NCBI GenBank assembly: GCA_021234155.1
Contig: JAJEKV010000414.1
Location: 62,001-126,000 of the forward strand
From: Isoetes taiwanensis
Taxonomy: Eukaryota; Streptophyta; Lycopodiopsida; Isoetales; Isoetaceae
DNA length: 64,000 nucleotides
Direction of reading: 5' to 3'
Of the stretch, positions 23,521-34,367 are shown in pieces. The notes under the pieces are model-generated. The model did not search any database, was not told the origin of the DNA, and saw only the letters and a list, made by a program, of their open reading frames with translations. Position 1 is the stretch's first letter. Each line of letters starts with the position of its first letter. Made by a program: the position numbers and the translations under genes.

Positions 23521-24781
23521 TACCTTTAATTGAATATAAATCTTGTGTCTTATACACCTCTCACGAATGTCGAGGAATAAGTATGTGTCTAAGACACTAT
23601 GCTTACACAACTATATAAGATAGTGTGTTCACACATTTGTCACTTGAGTTGGGTGACATACTTGGTCTAATGCTTTACAATAAGCTGCTTCTTGAAAAGT
23701 ACAAGATCATGAAAATTTTGAACCTGTTGTAGAAACAGATTAACCTTAGATGGCTATAGTCCATGCTTCAACACATGTGTCTCCCTTAGACTTAGAAAGC
23801 TACATGGTGAATACTTTAAGAAGATGGTTATGCTTTGTCTTCAATGGATGAGACAGAGAGCCATTGATGCATAACATCTAACTCTCCCTTATGGGTGGTT
23901 AAAGAATAGTATGATCGGTTTGATCTTGAGCATAGTTAAACTCTTGACATCCACTTTATGGTCCGATAAACCTTTTACAGGTTATACTGATTTTAGAGTT
24001 TGAATGTCTACTCATCATAATCCATAGGGATCCATATTGCAAGGTAAGGAAAAAAGCGACTTTTTTCTTGAGCTTTGTCTCCACAAATATAAAACCAAGG
24101 TTACTATACCAATGGGAGACTTGACATGAGTTTTATGAACATGTACACTATCTGGCGCTTATTTTAGTTTATTGTTGGACAACCAAAAAAAAATGCATTC
24201 TACATGGCGATTATTGCAGACCACCTCTTAGGCCAATCGACTACTTAATGAGTTGGACATGAGCTACTTTGGCGCTTCTTGGAGAAGGGTGGTCTTACGC
24301 CCACGAAATTTGGTCATCAGGGTAATGTCGATGTTCGAGTCCATTGGCGAGGCAAATTATAGTTCCGGTGGGAGAGTACGCTCATTTGTGACCGGGGTTG
24401 CTCGTCCATGGCTAGGGGTCTTCGGGGAGAGGACCTTTGGGGCTTAGCCGCTTTCGGAAGGTTTAAGGGTCCATCTTCTAGCATCAATGCCCTCCTCTAT
24501 GTGATGATATTATGCAAGATCTTGGTCGAATCGACTAGGATATAGCCTCCAAAATGTAAACCACATTGTGTGTTGCTAGCTTGTTGAAGAGTTTATGTTA
24601 TGGAGGTCGAGTTTTGGTCGGTTGCACTTGGGATATAGTCGAGACGCTGCTGGTGAAAACACAAAGTAATAGTAGCATGTTATAATGAGAAGTATCTACA
24701 TATTATAGAGACACTTCTCATGATCAAACTATAATTTTATCTTTTGCACATAATATTAGCCCCTATTCGGACTGGGTGTCG
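23521..24781. other. CACTA interior between minisatellite blocks
   Basis: A plus frame at 24253-24447 and a neighbouring frame (LEKGGLTPTKFGHQGNVDV) near 24280-24420 are weakly coding-like. No family is recognised. Confidence 0.35.
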
Positions 24782-25925
24782 GTTTGAACCACCTTGGCAT
24801 GTTTGAGCCACCATGGCATGTTTGAGCCACCTTGGCATGTTGGAGCCTAGGTGGCATGTTGGAGCGTGGAATGTTTGAGCTACCTTGGCATGTTTGAGCC
24901 TAGGTGACATGTTGGAGCCTAGGTGGCACGTTTGAGCCACCTTGGCATGTTGGAGCCTAGGTAGCATGTTGGAGCCCACATGGCATGTTTGAGCCACCTT
25001 TGCATGTTGGATCCTAGGTGGCATGTTGGAGCCTAGCTGGCATGTTTGAGAACCTTGGCATGTTGGGCCCACAAGTGGCATGTTTGAGCCACCTTGGCAT
25101 GTCCGAGCCACCTTGGCATCTTTGGAGCCTAGGTGGCATGTTTGAGCCACTTTGGCATGTTTGAGCCACCTTGGAATGTTGGAGCCTAGGTGGCATGTTG
25201 AGCCCACGTGGCATGTTTGAGCCACCTTGGCATGTTGGAGCCTAGGTGGCATGTAGGAGCCCCGCATGGCATGTGAGCCACCTTAGCATATTGGAGCCCG
25301 TGGCATGTTTGAGACACCTTGGCATGTTTGAGCCTAGGTGGCATGTTGGAGCATAGGTGGCATGTAGGAGCCCGTGGCATGTTTGAGCCACCTTAGCATA
25401 TTGGAGCCCATGTGGCATGTTTGAGACACCTTGGCATGTTTGAGCCTAGGTGGCATGTTGGAGCCTAGGTGGCATGTTTGAGCCACCTAGGCATTGGAGC
25501 CTAGATGGCATGTTGGGAATCCACGTTTTGAGACACCTTGGCAAGTTGGAGCCTAGGTGGCATGTTGGAGCCACATGGCATGTTTGAGCCACCTTGACAT
25601 GTTGGAGCCTAGGTGGCATGAAGCCCACGTGGCATGTTTGAGCCACCTTGACATGTTTGAGCCTAGGTGTCATGTTGGAGCCTAGGTGGCATGTTTGAGG
25701 CACGTTGGCATGTTGGAACCTAGGTGGCATATTGGAGCCCATGTGGCATGTTGGAGCCTATAGGTGGCATATAGGAGCCCGCATGGCATGTTTGAGCCAC
25801 CTTGGCATGTTTGAGCCTAGGTGGCATGTTGGTGCCTAGGTGGTATACTTGAGCCACCTTGGCATGTTGAACCCTAGGGTGGCATGTTGGAGCCCACATG
25901 GCATGTTTGAGCCACCTTGGATCTA
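24782..25925. repeat. Minisatellite block C, main 19-bp array
   Basis: About 1.1 kb of a 19-base unit in two alternating versions, GGCATGTTTGAGCCACCTT and GGCATGTTGGAGCCTAGGT, giving a 38-base higher-order period, roughly 55-60 units. Because 19 is not a multiple of three, the minus strand cycles through all phases and reads as a 19-residue peptide repeat (MPPRLQHAKVAQTCHVGSN). This explains an apparent 176-codon frame at 24737-25267 and several others. It is not a real gene. Confidence 0.9.
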
Positions 25926-25989
25926 ACCGTTGAAGGTATATTTCACGAATGTAAAACAATACGATACATTCCCAAACGAGAAAGACAAA

Positions 25990-26770
25990 CAATATTCCGT
26001 GGTGGTGCTTTGCTTAAGAAATAGCCTCAAAAAACCAAAAAAAACCATACTTCCTTAAGAAATAGCAACGAAGTTATAAACCACACCACTTAAAACCACA
26101 CTTCTTTAAAAATAGCCACTTAAAACCACACCTCAAAACCATACTTACTTTAAAAATAGGTAATTTAAGAACTACACCTAGTTATATAAACCACACCTTA
26201 AAAAAATCATACTTCCTTAAAATAACTTCTTAAAAACTACATCTAGTTATAAACTACACCACTTCAAAAAACCATACTTCATTAAAAAACAACCACTTAA
26301 AAACTACACTAAACATAAACCACACTTCAAAAAGAACCATACTTCTTTAAAAACAATTTATTTAAAACTACACCCACTTATAAATGACACCTCAAAAACA
26401 ACACCTTAATTAAAAATCACACCAACGAAAACCATACTTCATTTAAAAACAACCACTTAAAAACTACACCTCCTTATAAACCATACTTCAAAAACTATAC
26501 TTCCATAAAAACAACTACTTAAAACTACACCTAGTTATAAACTACACCTCAAAAAACAACACCTTCTTAAAAACAACACCCCCTCAAAAAAAAGCAACAC
26601 TTCTTTTAAAAAAAACGACACCTCAAAAAAAGACCACACCTTCAAAAAAAAAAGAAACTATAGCTCCGTAAAAAAAACTACACCGCCTCCTTAATAAACC
26701 ACACCTCCACATAACCACATGTAGATTTTTTGGAACAACGACATGTGGTCTTCTTATTACTGTTGTTTTT
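25990..26770. repeat. CACTA right subterminal repeat array
   Basis: An A/C-rich array of AAAACCACAC, AAAACTACACC and ACTTC.TTAAAAA motifs in irregular units of about 60-70 bases. AAAACTACAC is the reverse complement of the GTGTAGTTTT motif in the left array, so the two arrays are in inverted orientation as expected for CACTA ends. Confidence 0.75.
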
Positions 26771-26773
26771 AGG

Positions 26774-26800
26774 TGTGGACCTAGAATTGGGGTGGTAGTG
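26774..26800 (-). repeat. CACTA right terminal inverted repeat
   Basis: Reverse complement starts CACTACCACCCCAATTCTAGG and matches the left terminus at about 23 of 27 positions. Confidence 0.85.
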
Positions 26801-26803
26801 CAT
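26801..26803. repeat. Target-site duplication CAT, right copy
   Basis: CAT immediately follows the right terminus and matches 17831-17833. Confidence 0.75.
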
Positions 26804-26920
26804 GTTTTGACATCTTGTGGAACATTATATTGCCTTGAGGCCCTTAGTCATGGCCATTAAGAAATAATTCAAAAGCTCATTCATCCGAGAGCATCACTCT
26901 ATGCGATTGCAACCAAAAAT
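26801..26920 (-). pseudogene. PPR protein remnant, upstream part
   Basis: The minus strand reads MNELLNYFLMAMTKGLKA, then after a small frameshift YNVPQDVK, which joins across the collapsed CAT duplication to TCTSLIDRSADLRQVDD on the far side of the CACTA element. It is the 5'-side continuation of the PPR remnant at 17345-17833. Confidence 0.6.
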
Positions 26921-27330
26921 TCAAAGCAAAATGGAGGTACATAACTTCCGGATAATTATGCACACTTCAATAAATGTTGTAATCTATCAAACCAAATTGG
27001 CTTTTCAACTAATAAGAATTTCTAGGAAGAAAATGGCTTACCGGATAAATATCCAATGCCTCAATCTCATTTACCTTCTTAAGATCGAGGCAAAACTAAG
27101 GGTTGCTGTGAAAAGTAAGTGGTTCTTGGTTGAAGCTCCTCTTCATCACGTAAAATACCCTTTAGCCATTTGTTTAAAAGGAAATTTAATAGCTAAACCT
27201 TATAAAAGCAATAGCTAGGACTGATATGCCCGACAACATAAGTTACACGCCATATAACAATGAATTGTCTCTACCGGGAAAAACAATTCTTACGGATTAA
27301 GCAAGTCTATGACATTTCGAGGGTTTTTCG
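26921..27330. other. No feature seen
   Basis: A 105-codon plus frame at 26901-27218 has no family resemblance. Nothing else is recognised. Confidence 0.35.
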
Positions 27331-27708
27331 TTAGCGCTTCATCCTGCGACCCTAAAATACTCTTCATCAATCAAACATGTGTACACGTTATATTGCTTAC
27401 TTGCGGATGGGGATGCCAGCGTTTTTTGCCATACGGATGCTACGATGCCCAAGATGAAATGGCCACCTTGTAGGAGTTCCGAAGAGGACTTGCATGAAGT
27501 ACGAGGCGCACCAAATTGGAGCTTGGTCACTTGGATTACCGGGGTTGGAACATCGGCAATCCGAACATGCGAAACCGGCCGGTTTACGGAGCAACAAACG
27601 GTTTGGGCGATTTGCCAAAATATCCCTCGGTATATTCCAGCATATACCTAGGATATGCCACAAACCCACTTAAGGAAGGGTTTGCCCTAGGGGCAACCCA
27701 AAAATGAA
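27331..27708. repeat. Dispersed repeat, copy 1
   Basis: This segment of about 380 bases (starting GCGCTTCATCCTGC, containing GGATGCTACGATGCCCAAGA and ending in CATATACCTAGGATATGCC) recurs in the same orientation at 46317-46714. Open frames on both strands are probably incidental. The family is unknown. Confidence 0.7.
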
Positions 27709-28134
27709 CACTTTTTGCCTAGCCATGCATTTATACCCCTATATAATTTAATACTAGTAACGTGTGTGCAGGCGTTGCTGGCGCAAAAAAGGGCATCGTC
27801 TATTTGAGCATTTAATATAAGACAGTTACTTAAAGTGTTATCCTCTAGATATAACGAAGCGATGCAACACATGGGAAAGAGGTGCATGGGCACTTGTGCA
27901 AGCTTGTAAGATTAGACATAATTTAAGATAAGGTCTAGGCACGATAAGCTTAAGTATATAAGCCAACATGTTACCAAGATATCATCGAAGCAATGCCCGA
28001 CTACCTTATCTACAACATGCTTTAAGGATGACAATAATATGAGTTAATGGTCAACAATATCAATTTGCTATAATGGATTCAGCTGTAAATGCATATAGCA
28101 CCACCTCCATCAATATTATGTTGTTCTATTCTAT

Positions 28135-28760
28135 GCCAAAGGGTATCACTAAAGAGGATTAATGTAGAGTTAGTTATATTCTCATCAACCACAACTTTGA
28201 CAACATTGTTAAGTGAATGTAGTACAATATACGGCAACATAAGCTCTGAGTTGTCAATATTGAGGTGTTTCAATGTTTACATGAAATGGCGAAACCACTT
28301 TCGATGAAAGTACAGAATTATGTTTACCAATACTAAAAGCAATATTGAACCACGTTTACCAATACTAAAAGTAATAGTTGTAGACTTTAAGATCAACATA
28401 GAGAAACGGTAAATATGCTTAGAAAATCATTGTTAAGTCTTGGAACTTCTTGTTCTAAGACTCGGCCAAAGGGTGTCACTAAAGTATTAGTGTAGCGTTA
28501 GTTATATTCTCATCAACAACAACTTTGACAACATTGTTAAGACAATATACTGGCAACATAAGCTACAGAGTTGTCAATATTGAGGTGTTTCAATGTTTAC
28601 ATGAAATGGCGAAACCACTTTCAGTGAAAGTATAGAATTATGTTACCAATACTAAAAGCAATATTGAACCACGTTTACCAATACTAAAAGAAATAGTTGT
28701 AGACTTTAAGATCAACACGGTAGAGAAACGGTAAATATGCTTAGAAAATCATTTCAACAT
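28135..28760. repeat. Tandem duplication, 330-bp period
   Basis: GCCAAAGGGT.TCACTAAAG starts at 28135 and again at 28465. About 300 bases of each unit align at high identity. Each unit also holds an internal direct repeat of TTTACCAATACTAAAAG. Confidence 0.8.
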
Positions 28761-28858
28761 AGTAACGAAATTGTTTATCTTCGCTCCTTTCAAGATATCT
28801 CAATGTCTATATATATGGTTCATATCATATTTGAATTCACCTCAATGTATATAGCGTT

Positions 28859-29300
28859 CTAACCGACATGCCCTTAACCAAGCTGGCAAAACCGTCTAGA
28901 CGTTTATGAGTAGTCGCTTCTACCCATTTTATGGGGTGTCTCGGGGCGCCCCACAGGCACATTCAAGGTTGAATACTTCGGCGGTCTACCATGGGCCGTT
29001 ACGGTCTCTCCCACTAGAACTATGCTTTCGTCCTCGAGCATCCGAGGCTATACCATGTCACAATGATTATCAAGTCTTTGCAAATTACCCATGCATATAG
29101 GCACCCATGGAGACTTCGAACTTCGAGACACCTTTCGATACCAAGCCCCTTATGCGTTCCTAACCGACATACCCCTAATGGCCCGGGCAAAACCGTCTAA
29201 ACGTTTATGAGTAGTCGCTTCTACCCATTTATGCGGTGTCTCGAGGGAGCCCACAGGCACATTCAAGGTCGGGAATACTTTCGGCGGTCTACCATGGGCA
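28859..29300. repeat. Direct duplication, 300-bp period
   Basis: A 140-base block starting CTAACCGACAT and containing GTTTATGAGTAGTCGCTTCT and CGGCGGTCTACCATGGGC occurs at about 28859 and 29159. It is GC-richer than its surroundings and resembles repeat-element sequence. Confidence 0.75.
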
Positions 29301-31234
29301 GATTATTAATGAAGGAGGTGATCTAGATAATTTGTATACGATAAGCATAGCAACCAGGTATACACATTGCCTCTTCCATATTGGATGTACATTATATAAC
29401 TACCTGCTTATTCTGCCATGACAATTCATATTTATCAATTTCTCAAATAGGAGCATGGTTTTCAAATAAGCTGAACATGTTCCAAGCCTGAATTATTTCA
29501 TATTCTCAACTAAATCGTACAAAGATATCAAATAGCAAATTCATTAGTTGAGAACTGCACCCAAAGTCTTGCTTTGACATTATACAATCCGTGCCAAAAT
29601 CATGAAAGAAAGCAACACAGTTAAAGTTTTTCTCCTAGTTGTTGATCTTCTAACATGAAACTAATTGAGCACTGAAATTTATAGCCCTTACAACAAAGGG
29701 CTAGGAGTCTCCATCAAATATATGATAGGTTGCATATTGAGCTTAGTTTATGATACATTAGTTTATGATAATATTAGACATTGCGTCCATTCCTTCATTT
29801 TATCATGTCTAGCTCAATTGGGCAACACATTTAGAAGTCCCTGTAAACTTCTGCCACAACAGTAATGTTACAGTAATAAAGCCTCCTTGAGGCCAGCAGT
29901 ACTTGCAAGGGAAGAAAAGGGCGGATTTAACATATAATAAAGGAGAGCATCATGGAATGTGCTTCATATCTTTGTCATGGAATAGTTCATGGTACAAATA
30001 TATTCATGGTTTCATGGAGCATATCCACAAAGGTAAAAGAAATTTACGCCAGGAAGAAACAAAGATTGCAACTTCGGTGTGGAGTACACAGAGTGAATTT
30101 TCATTTTCCTATAACACGTTAGACAGCAAAGCTTCAGAAAGCAAAACATAGCGCATTAAAGTGAAGAAAAAGGAAATAGAGGAATATGAGGACCTTATAA
30201 TGTCGAGAGGGTTTTAAGTCCTTGAAAATACACCCTGAAGACGTAGCAAAAAATAACCACGATATGAGTGGCGTCCAAAAGTGCTCATTTAGAGCAAACA
30301 AAGTTTTACAATCTGCTTTCGGTCGGGCACACTACCACCTTCAACGAACACAAGCACCACAAAACTTCTAACCATTCTCTCCATTTCAGGTCTGGGTTGC
30401 CACGATAAGCGAGGCTTGGCTAAATTCAAGGTTTCTTTTTTTTTGCATGTTTGCAAGGAAGATAAATCGTTGTTAGGCGGGGCCCCTAGGCTTATGGTAA
30501 ATCCATAAGTGCTACAACCCTCATGTTATGCTATGAGCTTGGAGTATAATAGATGTGTTACAATATGGACATGCAGCCTTAGGAAGTACTTAAGAGTGGA
30601 TATACTTGAACACTATACATGCCATCATTATTTACGATATGGTTTTAATCAGCATTGGCACAACAAAACATGTCTTACTTTTAAGCACAAAACTGTAATT
30701 TCCTTACTTGTAGCTAAGTCCCTATGAGCATCAAAGATCCAACTTGGCAATCATAATTTCTTCCTCTAGCTATAAGTTGCTGCAAAGTGCTCATAAGCCT
30801 GACACAGATCATGACTTATCAGTTACATGGAGAAATAAATCATCATGAAGTTGGCTTACCATTTGATGACGTCTACCAGATTATGAATGAGACTAATATG
30901 CTTCCTCCAGGAAGCCCTCTTCATCTTCCATATGAAGGCAGGGGATCAATGATTTGCCACTCATCATGGTCCTGTAAAGAAAGACGACCTCAAATTGATC
31001 ATGACTAAATAAAGATTTTGACACATTTTGATACCTCAAAGATCCTCTTACTACTAATACATTATATTGTTGAATCAGCACCACCACGTAATGTAGGGAG
31101 GATAAACTTACTTGAGTTGCAACATTTATTTTCTTATGTTGTTAATCCAGGAAAAGCTTCAATAGAAAAAGGTGAAGCCTTCATCTTTTCTACATGAAAC
31201 CACAAAGGAGAAGCTTTGATAGAAAATGCCATGT
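29301..31234. other. No gene recognised
   Basis: AT-rich stretch with short frames only. A plus frame at 30787-31008 is proline- and histidine-containing but unassigned. Confidence 0.35.
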
Positions 31235-32010
31235 ACTATCAGGACATTGGATCTGCAAATACTACTTCATCTGGTTTGATGCCTTGTAGTTGCATATCCT
31301 CAAGACACCGGGTTGGCCTCTTCAACTTTCCCCTTTGAGTATTATCCTGTAATAATTGCTCCCCATGTGACTATATCTCTATTTGCCAGCCCATTAAAGA
31401 CCTCGCATGCATCATCAAACTTTCCACATTTCACATACATATCAACAATGGTATTTCCCACAACAATATCGCATTGAAAACCATTCTCAATAATTTGCTT
31501 ATGAACACCGCCGCCTTTTTCTTATCCTTACCGATCTTCGACATAAGCCTTTAAGGCGCTTAGAAATATAGCCTTGTCGGGTTTTATATGCTCAAAAGCT
31601 GCATCCTCTCAAACAAATGCGGAGCAATAAGTCCTTCTCCATCTTTGAGCATATCCGGAAATCATTGCTCCCCATGTTACAACATCTCTATCTAGTAGCT
31701 GGTCAAAGATTTCACCGGGCTTCTTCCAAGCTACCACATTTGGCATACATATCAACTAGCGCACTTCCTACAATTCTAGAATGAATTCCAGCCCTAAGGA
31801 TACGCCCATGAATGCTTCTACCCGACCACCGCTCTATAATATCTATCTTTGCTACAAGCCTTCAAAATGATTGCAAAAATAATCTCATTAGGTTTTAATC
31901 CCTTACGAATCATCATATCAAAGCATTCAAGAGCAAGTGTGGCCATCTTTGGATATATCCCGTAATCATTGAGCTAAATGCCACCAAATGCGGATGTTTT
32001 AACTGGTCAA
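31235..32010 (-). pseudogene. PLS-class PPR protein remnant, downstream part
   Basis: Read on the minus strand, repeats appear in order: IFDQLKHPHLVAFSSMITGY near 32000, IFDQLLDRDVVTWGAMISGY near 31700, then IENGFQCDIVVGNTIVDMY, VKCGKFDDACEVFNGLANRD and IVTWGAIITG near 31470-31350, and LEDMQLQGIKPDEVVF near 31280. The VTWG/VVGN..VDMY..CG patterns are those of PLS-type PPR editing factors. Frameshifts and stops between repeats show a pseudogene. The gene is interrupted at its 5' side by the insertion at 32016. Confidence 0.75.
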
Positions 32011-32015
32011 AAATC

Positions 32016-33541
32016 TGTGGCGCTCCCGAACATATCACGGGCGCTCCGGACGTATACATACGGGGACTTCCCCCTCCCATGGCAATCAGCTCACCATGGC
32101 GGGGCCCTCCGTTTAACTTCGGACCATCTATAGAAAGATGCGGGTGAAGGACACCGGAGGTGTCATTCGGCCCGCCTTCAATGGGACTCCTATGTCGAAA
32201 GCATGAATACAAGGTTAGCATACGGCATAATCATATCATAAATAACCACCACGAAGGGTGGCACATCCATCCAACTGATGATAACAGAGAAGATACATCT
32301 AATGCTAAGGAAAACACCCTAAACCCAAGGTTCTACCCCGGCTCAGACTCCAATGAGGATCGGTGATGGCTAGGTCTCGGGGAGATCAGCGGGCGAGAAT
32401 CTTGGCATGGCGTTGGCTGGCATAGAACATCGGCTAGGATTGTCCACTCCATCCGCCCCTCCACATGCACACTTTGCGGATGGTGAATCAAGCTATGGCG
32501 TCATTGTAGCCTTCAGGAGGCGCAATCCCAAGGCATCACCCGCCGGGACTACTCGGGTTAGATCTCCCCGGTCCGATGAGGCGGTCGGGAAGTGTCCCTT
32601 CCAGTCAGCGATGATTCCATGGGTGAGCTAGAGAATCGTGCCGCATCGGCGACCCTCGCATCCGTGCAGACCTACTCCCCTAACTTTATCTTCAAAGTAC
32701 TGGGATGATCACACCTTGTACCGGGGGGAGTGTCGGACCCATACCCGAGCCCTCTACGTGGTGGCTATTAGGCCTAGCTCACTAAAGGAGTCCAAGTAGC
32801 CTTTTATGCTTAGGCGAGACCCCACCCCACACTTCATCCTCGACCCCTTATCGGTGCTTCAATCATGCCATAGATTCCCCAAATTTCGGTGGGATCTTGT
32901 GCCTGGCGCATGATTGGGTACTACGGAGCTACTAGGAGCATACTAATGAACATAGGTTCTGAGGTCTCTACCCCCTTAATCCCTGCTTCTGGAAGAACTA
33001 CTTGAGAGATGCTACCAAAGATACACTCATCCATCTATCACAAAGCATAATCAATAGTTGAGAACAGGTTCTAACTATCAAACAAGGGTTAATCATCCTC
33101 AAAAGACAAGCAAGAAGCTGGCAGAGGCTGGCCCTAGAAATATCAAACTAATCTATCTACTAACCCGAATTCGGATGGAACCATTTGTCATATGGGATCT
33201 CCATCTTGAACGACTGGGCCAAAGCCTGCCTCGTCCCCTGGATTCGATTTGGGGCAAATTGGGATTGGGATCCAATTTCTTTGCCCCAAATTGCTTGATC
33301 TCCCCGGCCAATCGAAGTTTGGCGGTGTCCTCTTCTAATTAATTAATTAGCCTAACTTAATTAGCTTAATTAAGTTAACTAGATAATTATTCCTTAATTA
33401 TAGGTAATTAACCCCTTATTAATTTAGCATAGCTAAATTAATCCCTTGTGGTTAGTCTACATACCCCCATGATGGCATATCCTCGGCCCGTGACGTGTCA
33501 GTATAGTTATACATACACCGTATAACTATGTGGAACGTCAC
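32016..33541. mobile_element. 1.5-kb insertion in the PPR remnant, probable solo LTR
   Basis: The insert starts TGTGGCGCTCC and ends ...GGAACGTCAC(A). The two ends are short inverted repeats (TGTGRCGYTCC), as at LTR borders. AAATC flanks the left end (32011-32015) and AAATC the right (33542-33546). If the right border is taken as CACA, the duplication is the four bases AATC. No gag, protease, reverse transcriptase or integrase motif is visible inside, so a solo LTR or a non-autonomous element fits best. The interior has short frames without family resemblance and a GC-rich left part. Confidence 0.6.
33335..33541. repeat. AT-rich tract and hairpin at the right end of the insertion
   Basis: A TTAATTA-rich tract (33335-33450) precedes an imperfect palindrome at about 33489-33541: GTGACGT...TATAGTTATAC, short loop, GTATAACTA...ACGTCAC. 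ACGT cores in both arms could be bZIP-type sites, but no function is shown. Confidence 0.5.
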
Positions 33542-33546
33542 AAATC

Positions 33547-33790
33547 CTTCGATGCCTCTTCTAGATCATCGAGTTAGCATACATATCAACCCGGTATTGC
33601 CCACAACAATATCGGTGGAGTCCTACTTTAGTGATATGGTCATGGATTTTGTACGCCTTGCTCAATAGCTTTGCCACATGCTTTCAAAATGCTTGAATAT
33701 GTAAAATCCGGATTGATGCTCTCATATTCCATTGTGTTATAGAACTCTAGGTCTCATTTATTAGGGCAGTAGTCCTGTTAAATCCTTTGT
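33547..33790 (-). pseudogene. PLS-class PPR protein remnant, upstream part
   Basis: Minus strand reads EFYNTMEYESINPDFTYSSI, LKACGKAIEQG, then with frame changes KIHDHITKVGL, IVVGNT and DDLEEASK. This is the 5'-side continuation of the PPR remnant that resumes at 32010 (IFDQLKHPHL) across the insertion. Confidence 0.65.
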
Positions 33791-34101
33791 TTCCTTCAAC
33801 CTAATTTTTTAAAGTTTCCTTCAACTAAATTTTTCGAAGGGTTGGGCAAAATCGATCCAATGCGACAATAGAACTTTAGGCCATTATGCACTAATTTTCA
33901 AGATCTCTAAAAAAAACTGAAGCGGCATAATTTCTGAGGTGGGTCAACCATGCCTATTGGGTAGAAGCATGAAAGGGTGGGCAAAAAAGGGACACTTTTA
34001 TACATTTACCTCCTTCTGAGGTCTCATTTATTAACCTAATTTTCAAACGGGTTGGGAAACTTTAATGCACTAATTTTCAAAAAAAAAAAAAAAAAAAAAA
34101 A
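33745..34101. repeat. Diverged direct repeat and poly-A run
   Basis: GGTCTCATTTATTA occurs at about 33751 and 34020, and ATGCACTAATTTTCAA at about 33887 and 34066. A run of about 23 A follows at 34079-34101. Confidence 0.5.
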
Positions 34102-34367
34102 GGGACCTCCTTCCTCGATTCTTTGATCCGCCCATTCCCAACCCTGCTTTGCTCCCGCCATAGCGGACCTTTGCAAGGTCGATCATGGACCCTAAGCCAC
34201 GATACTCTCCCATTATCACCTAGACCGGGAGCTAGGGTTTAGGTTGTAGGAGGGTGTGATTTTGTGCATTCATTAGTGATTGATCAAGCCCTATTAGTAG
34301 CAGCAAGAAGCAATGAAAAACAAGGTCGGATCAGTCGAAGTCGCCAAGAACCAAGGGTTTGAAGCCC

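Larger units (their letters stand above)
17834..26800. mobile_element. Non-autonomous CACTA (En/Spm-type) transposon, about 9.0 kb
   Basis: The element begins CACTACCACCCCAAAACCGG and ends with the inverted counterpart GGTCC...TTGGGGTGGTAGTG. The inverted termini match at about 23 of 27 positions, starting with the family's CACTA. It is flanked by CAT on both sides. Both ends carry long subterminal repeat arrays with the GTAGTTTTT motif in inverted orientation. The flanking PPR sequence joins across the collapsed duplication. I find no TNP2/TnpD transposase, so mobility would depend on another element. The interior holds a PsbQ-like exon, another coding-like fragment, a foldback MITE and a 19-bp minisatellite. 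The boundaries follow directly from the sequence; the class name is inferred from known CACTA features. Confidence 0.88.

Noticed and set aside
24737-25267. 176-codon minus-strand frame, the second-longest in the window
   Set aside because: It is entirely the 19-base minisatellite read across phases; the peptide is a mechanical repeat of 19 residues.
24782-25925. CRISPR-like or centromeric satellite reading of the 19-base array
   Set aside because: Units abut without spacers, the period is far shorter than plant centromeric satellites, and the array lies inside a transposon.
28135-28760. CRISPR-like array
   Set aside because: Only two long units of 330 bases; no short repeat-spacer pattern, and the DNA is plant nuclear.
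34079-34101. Poly-A run considered as the tail of a retroelement
   Set aside because: No retroelement body or flanking target duplication could be defined upstream.
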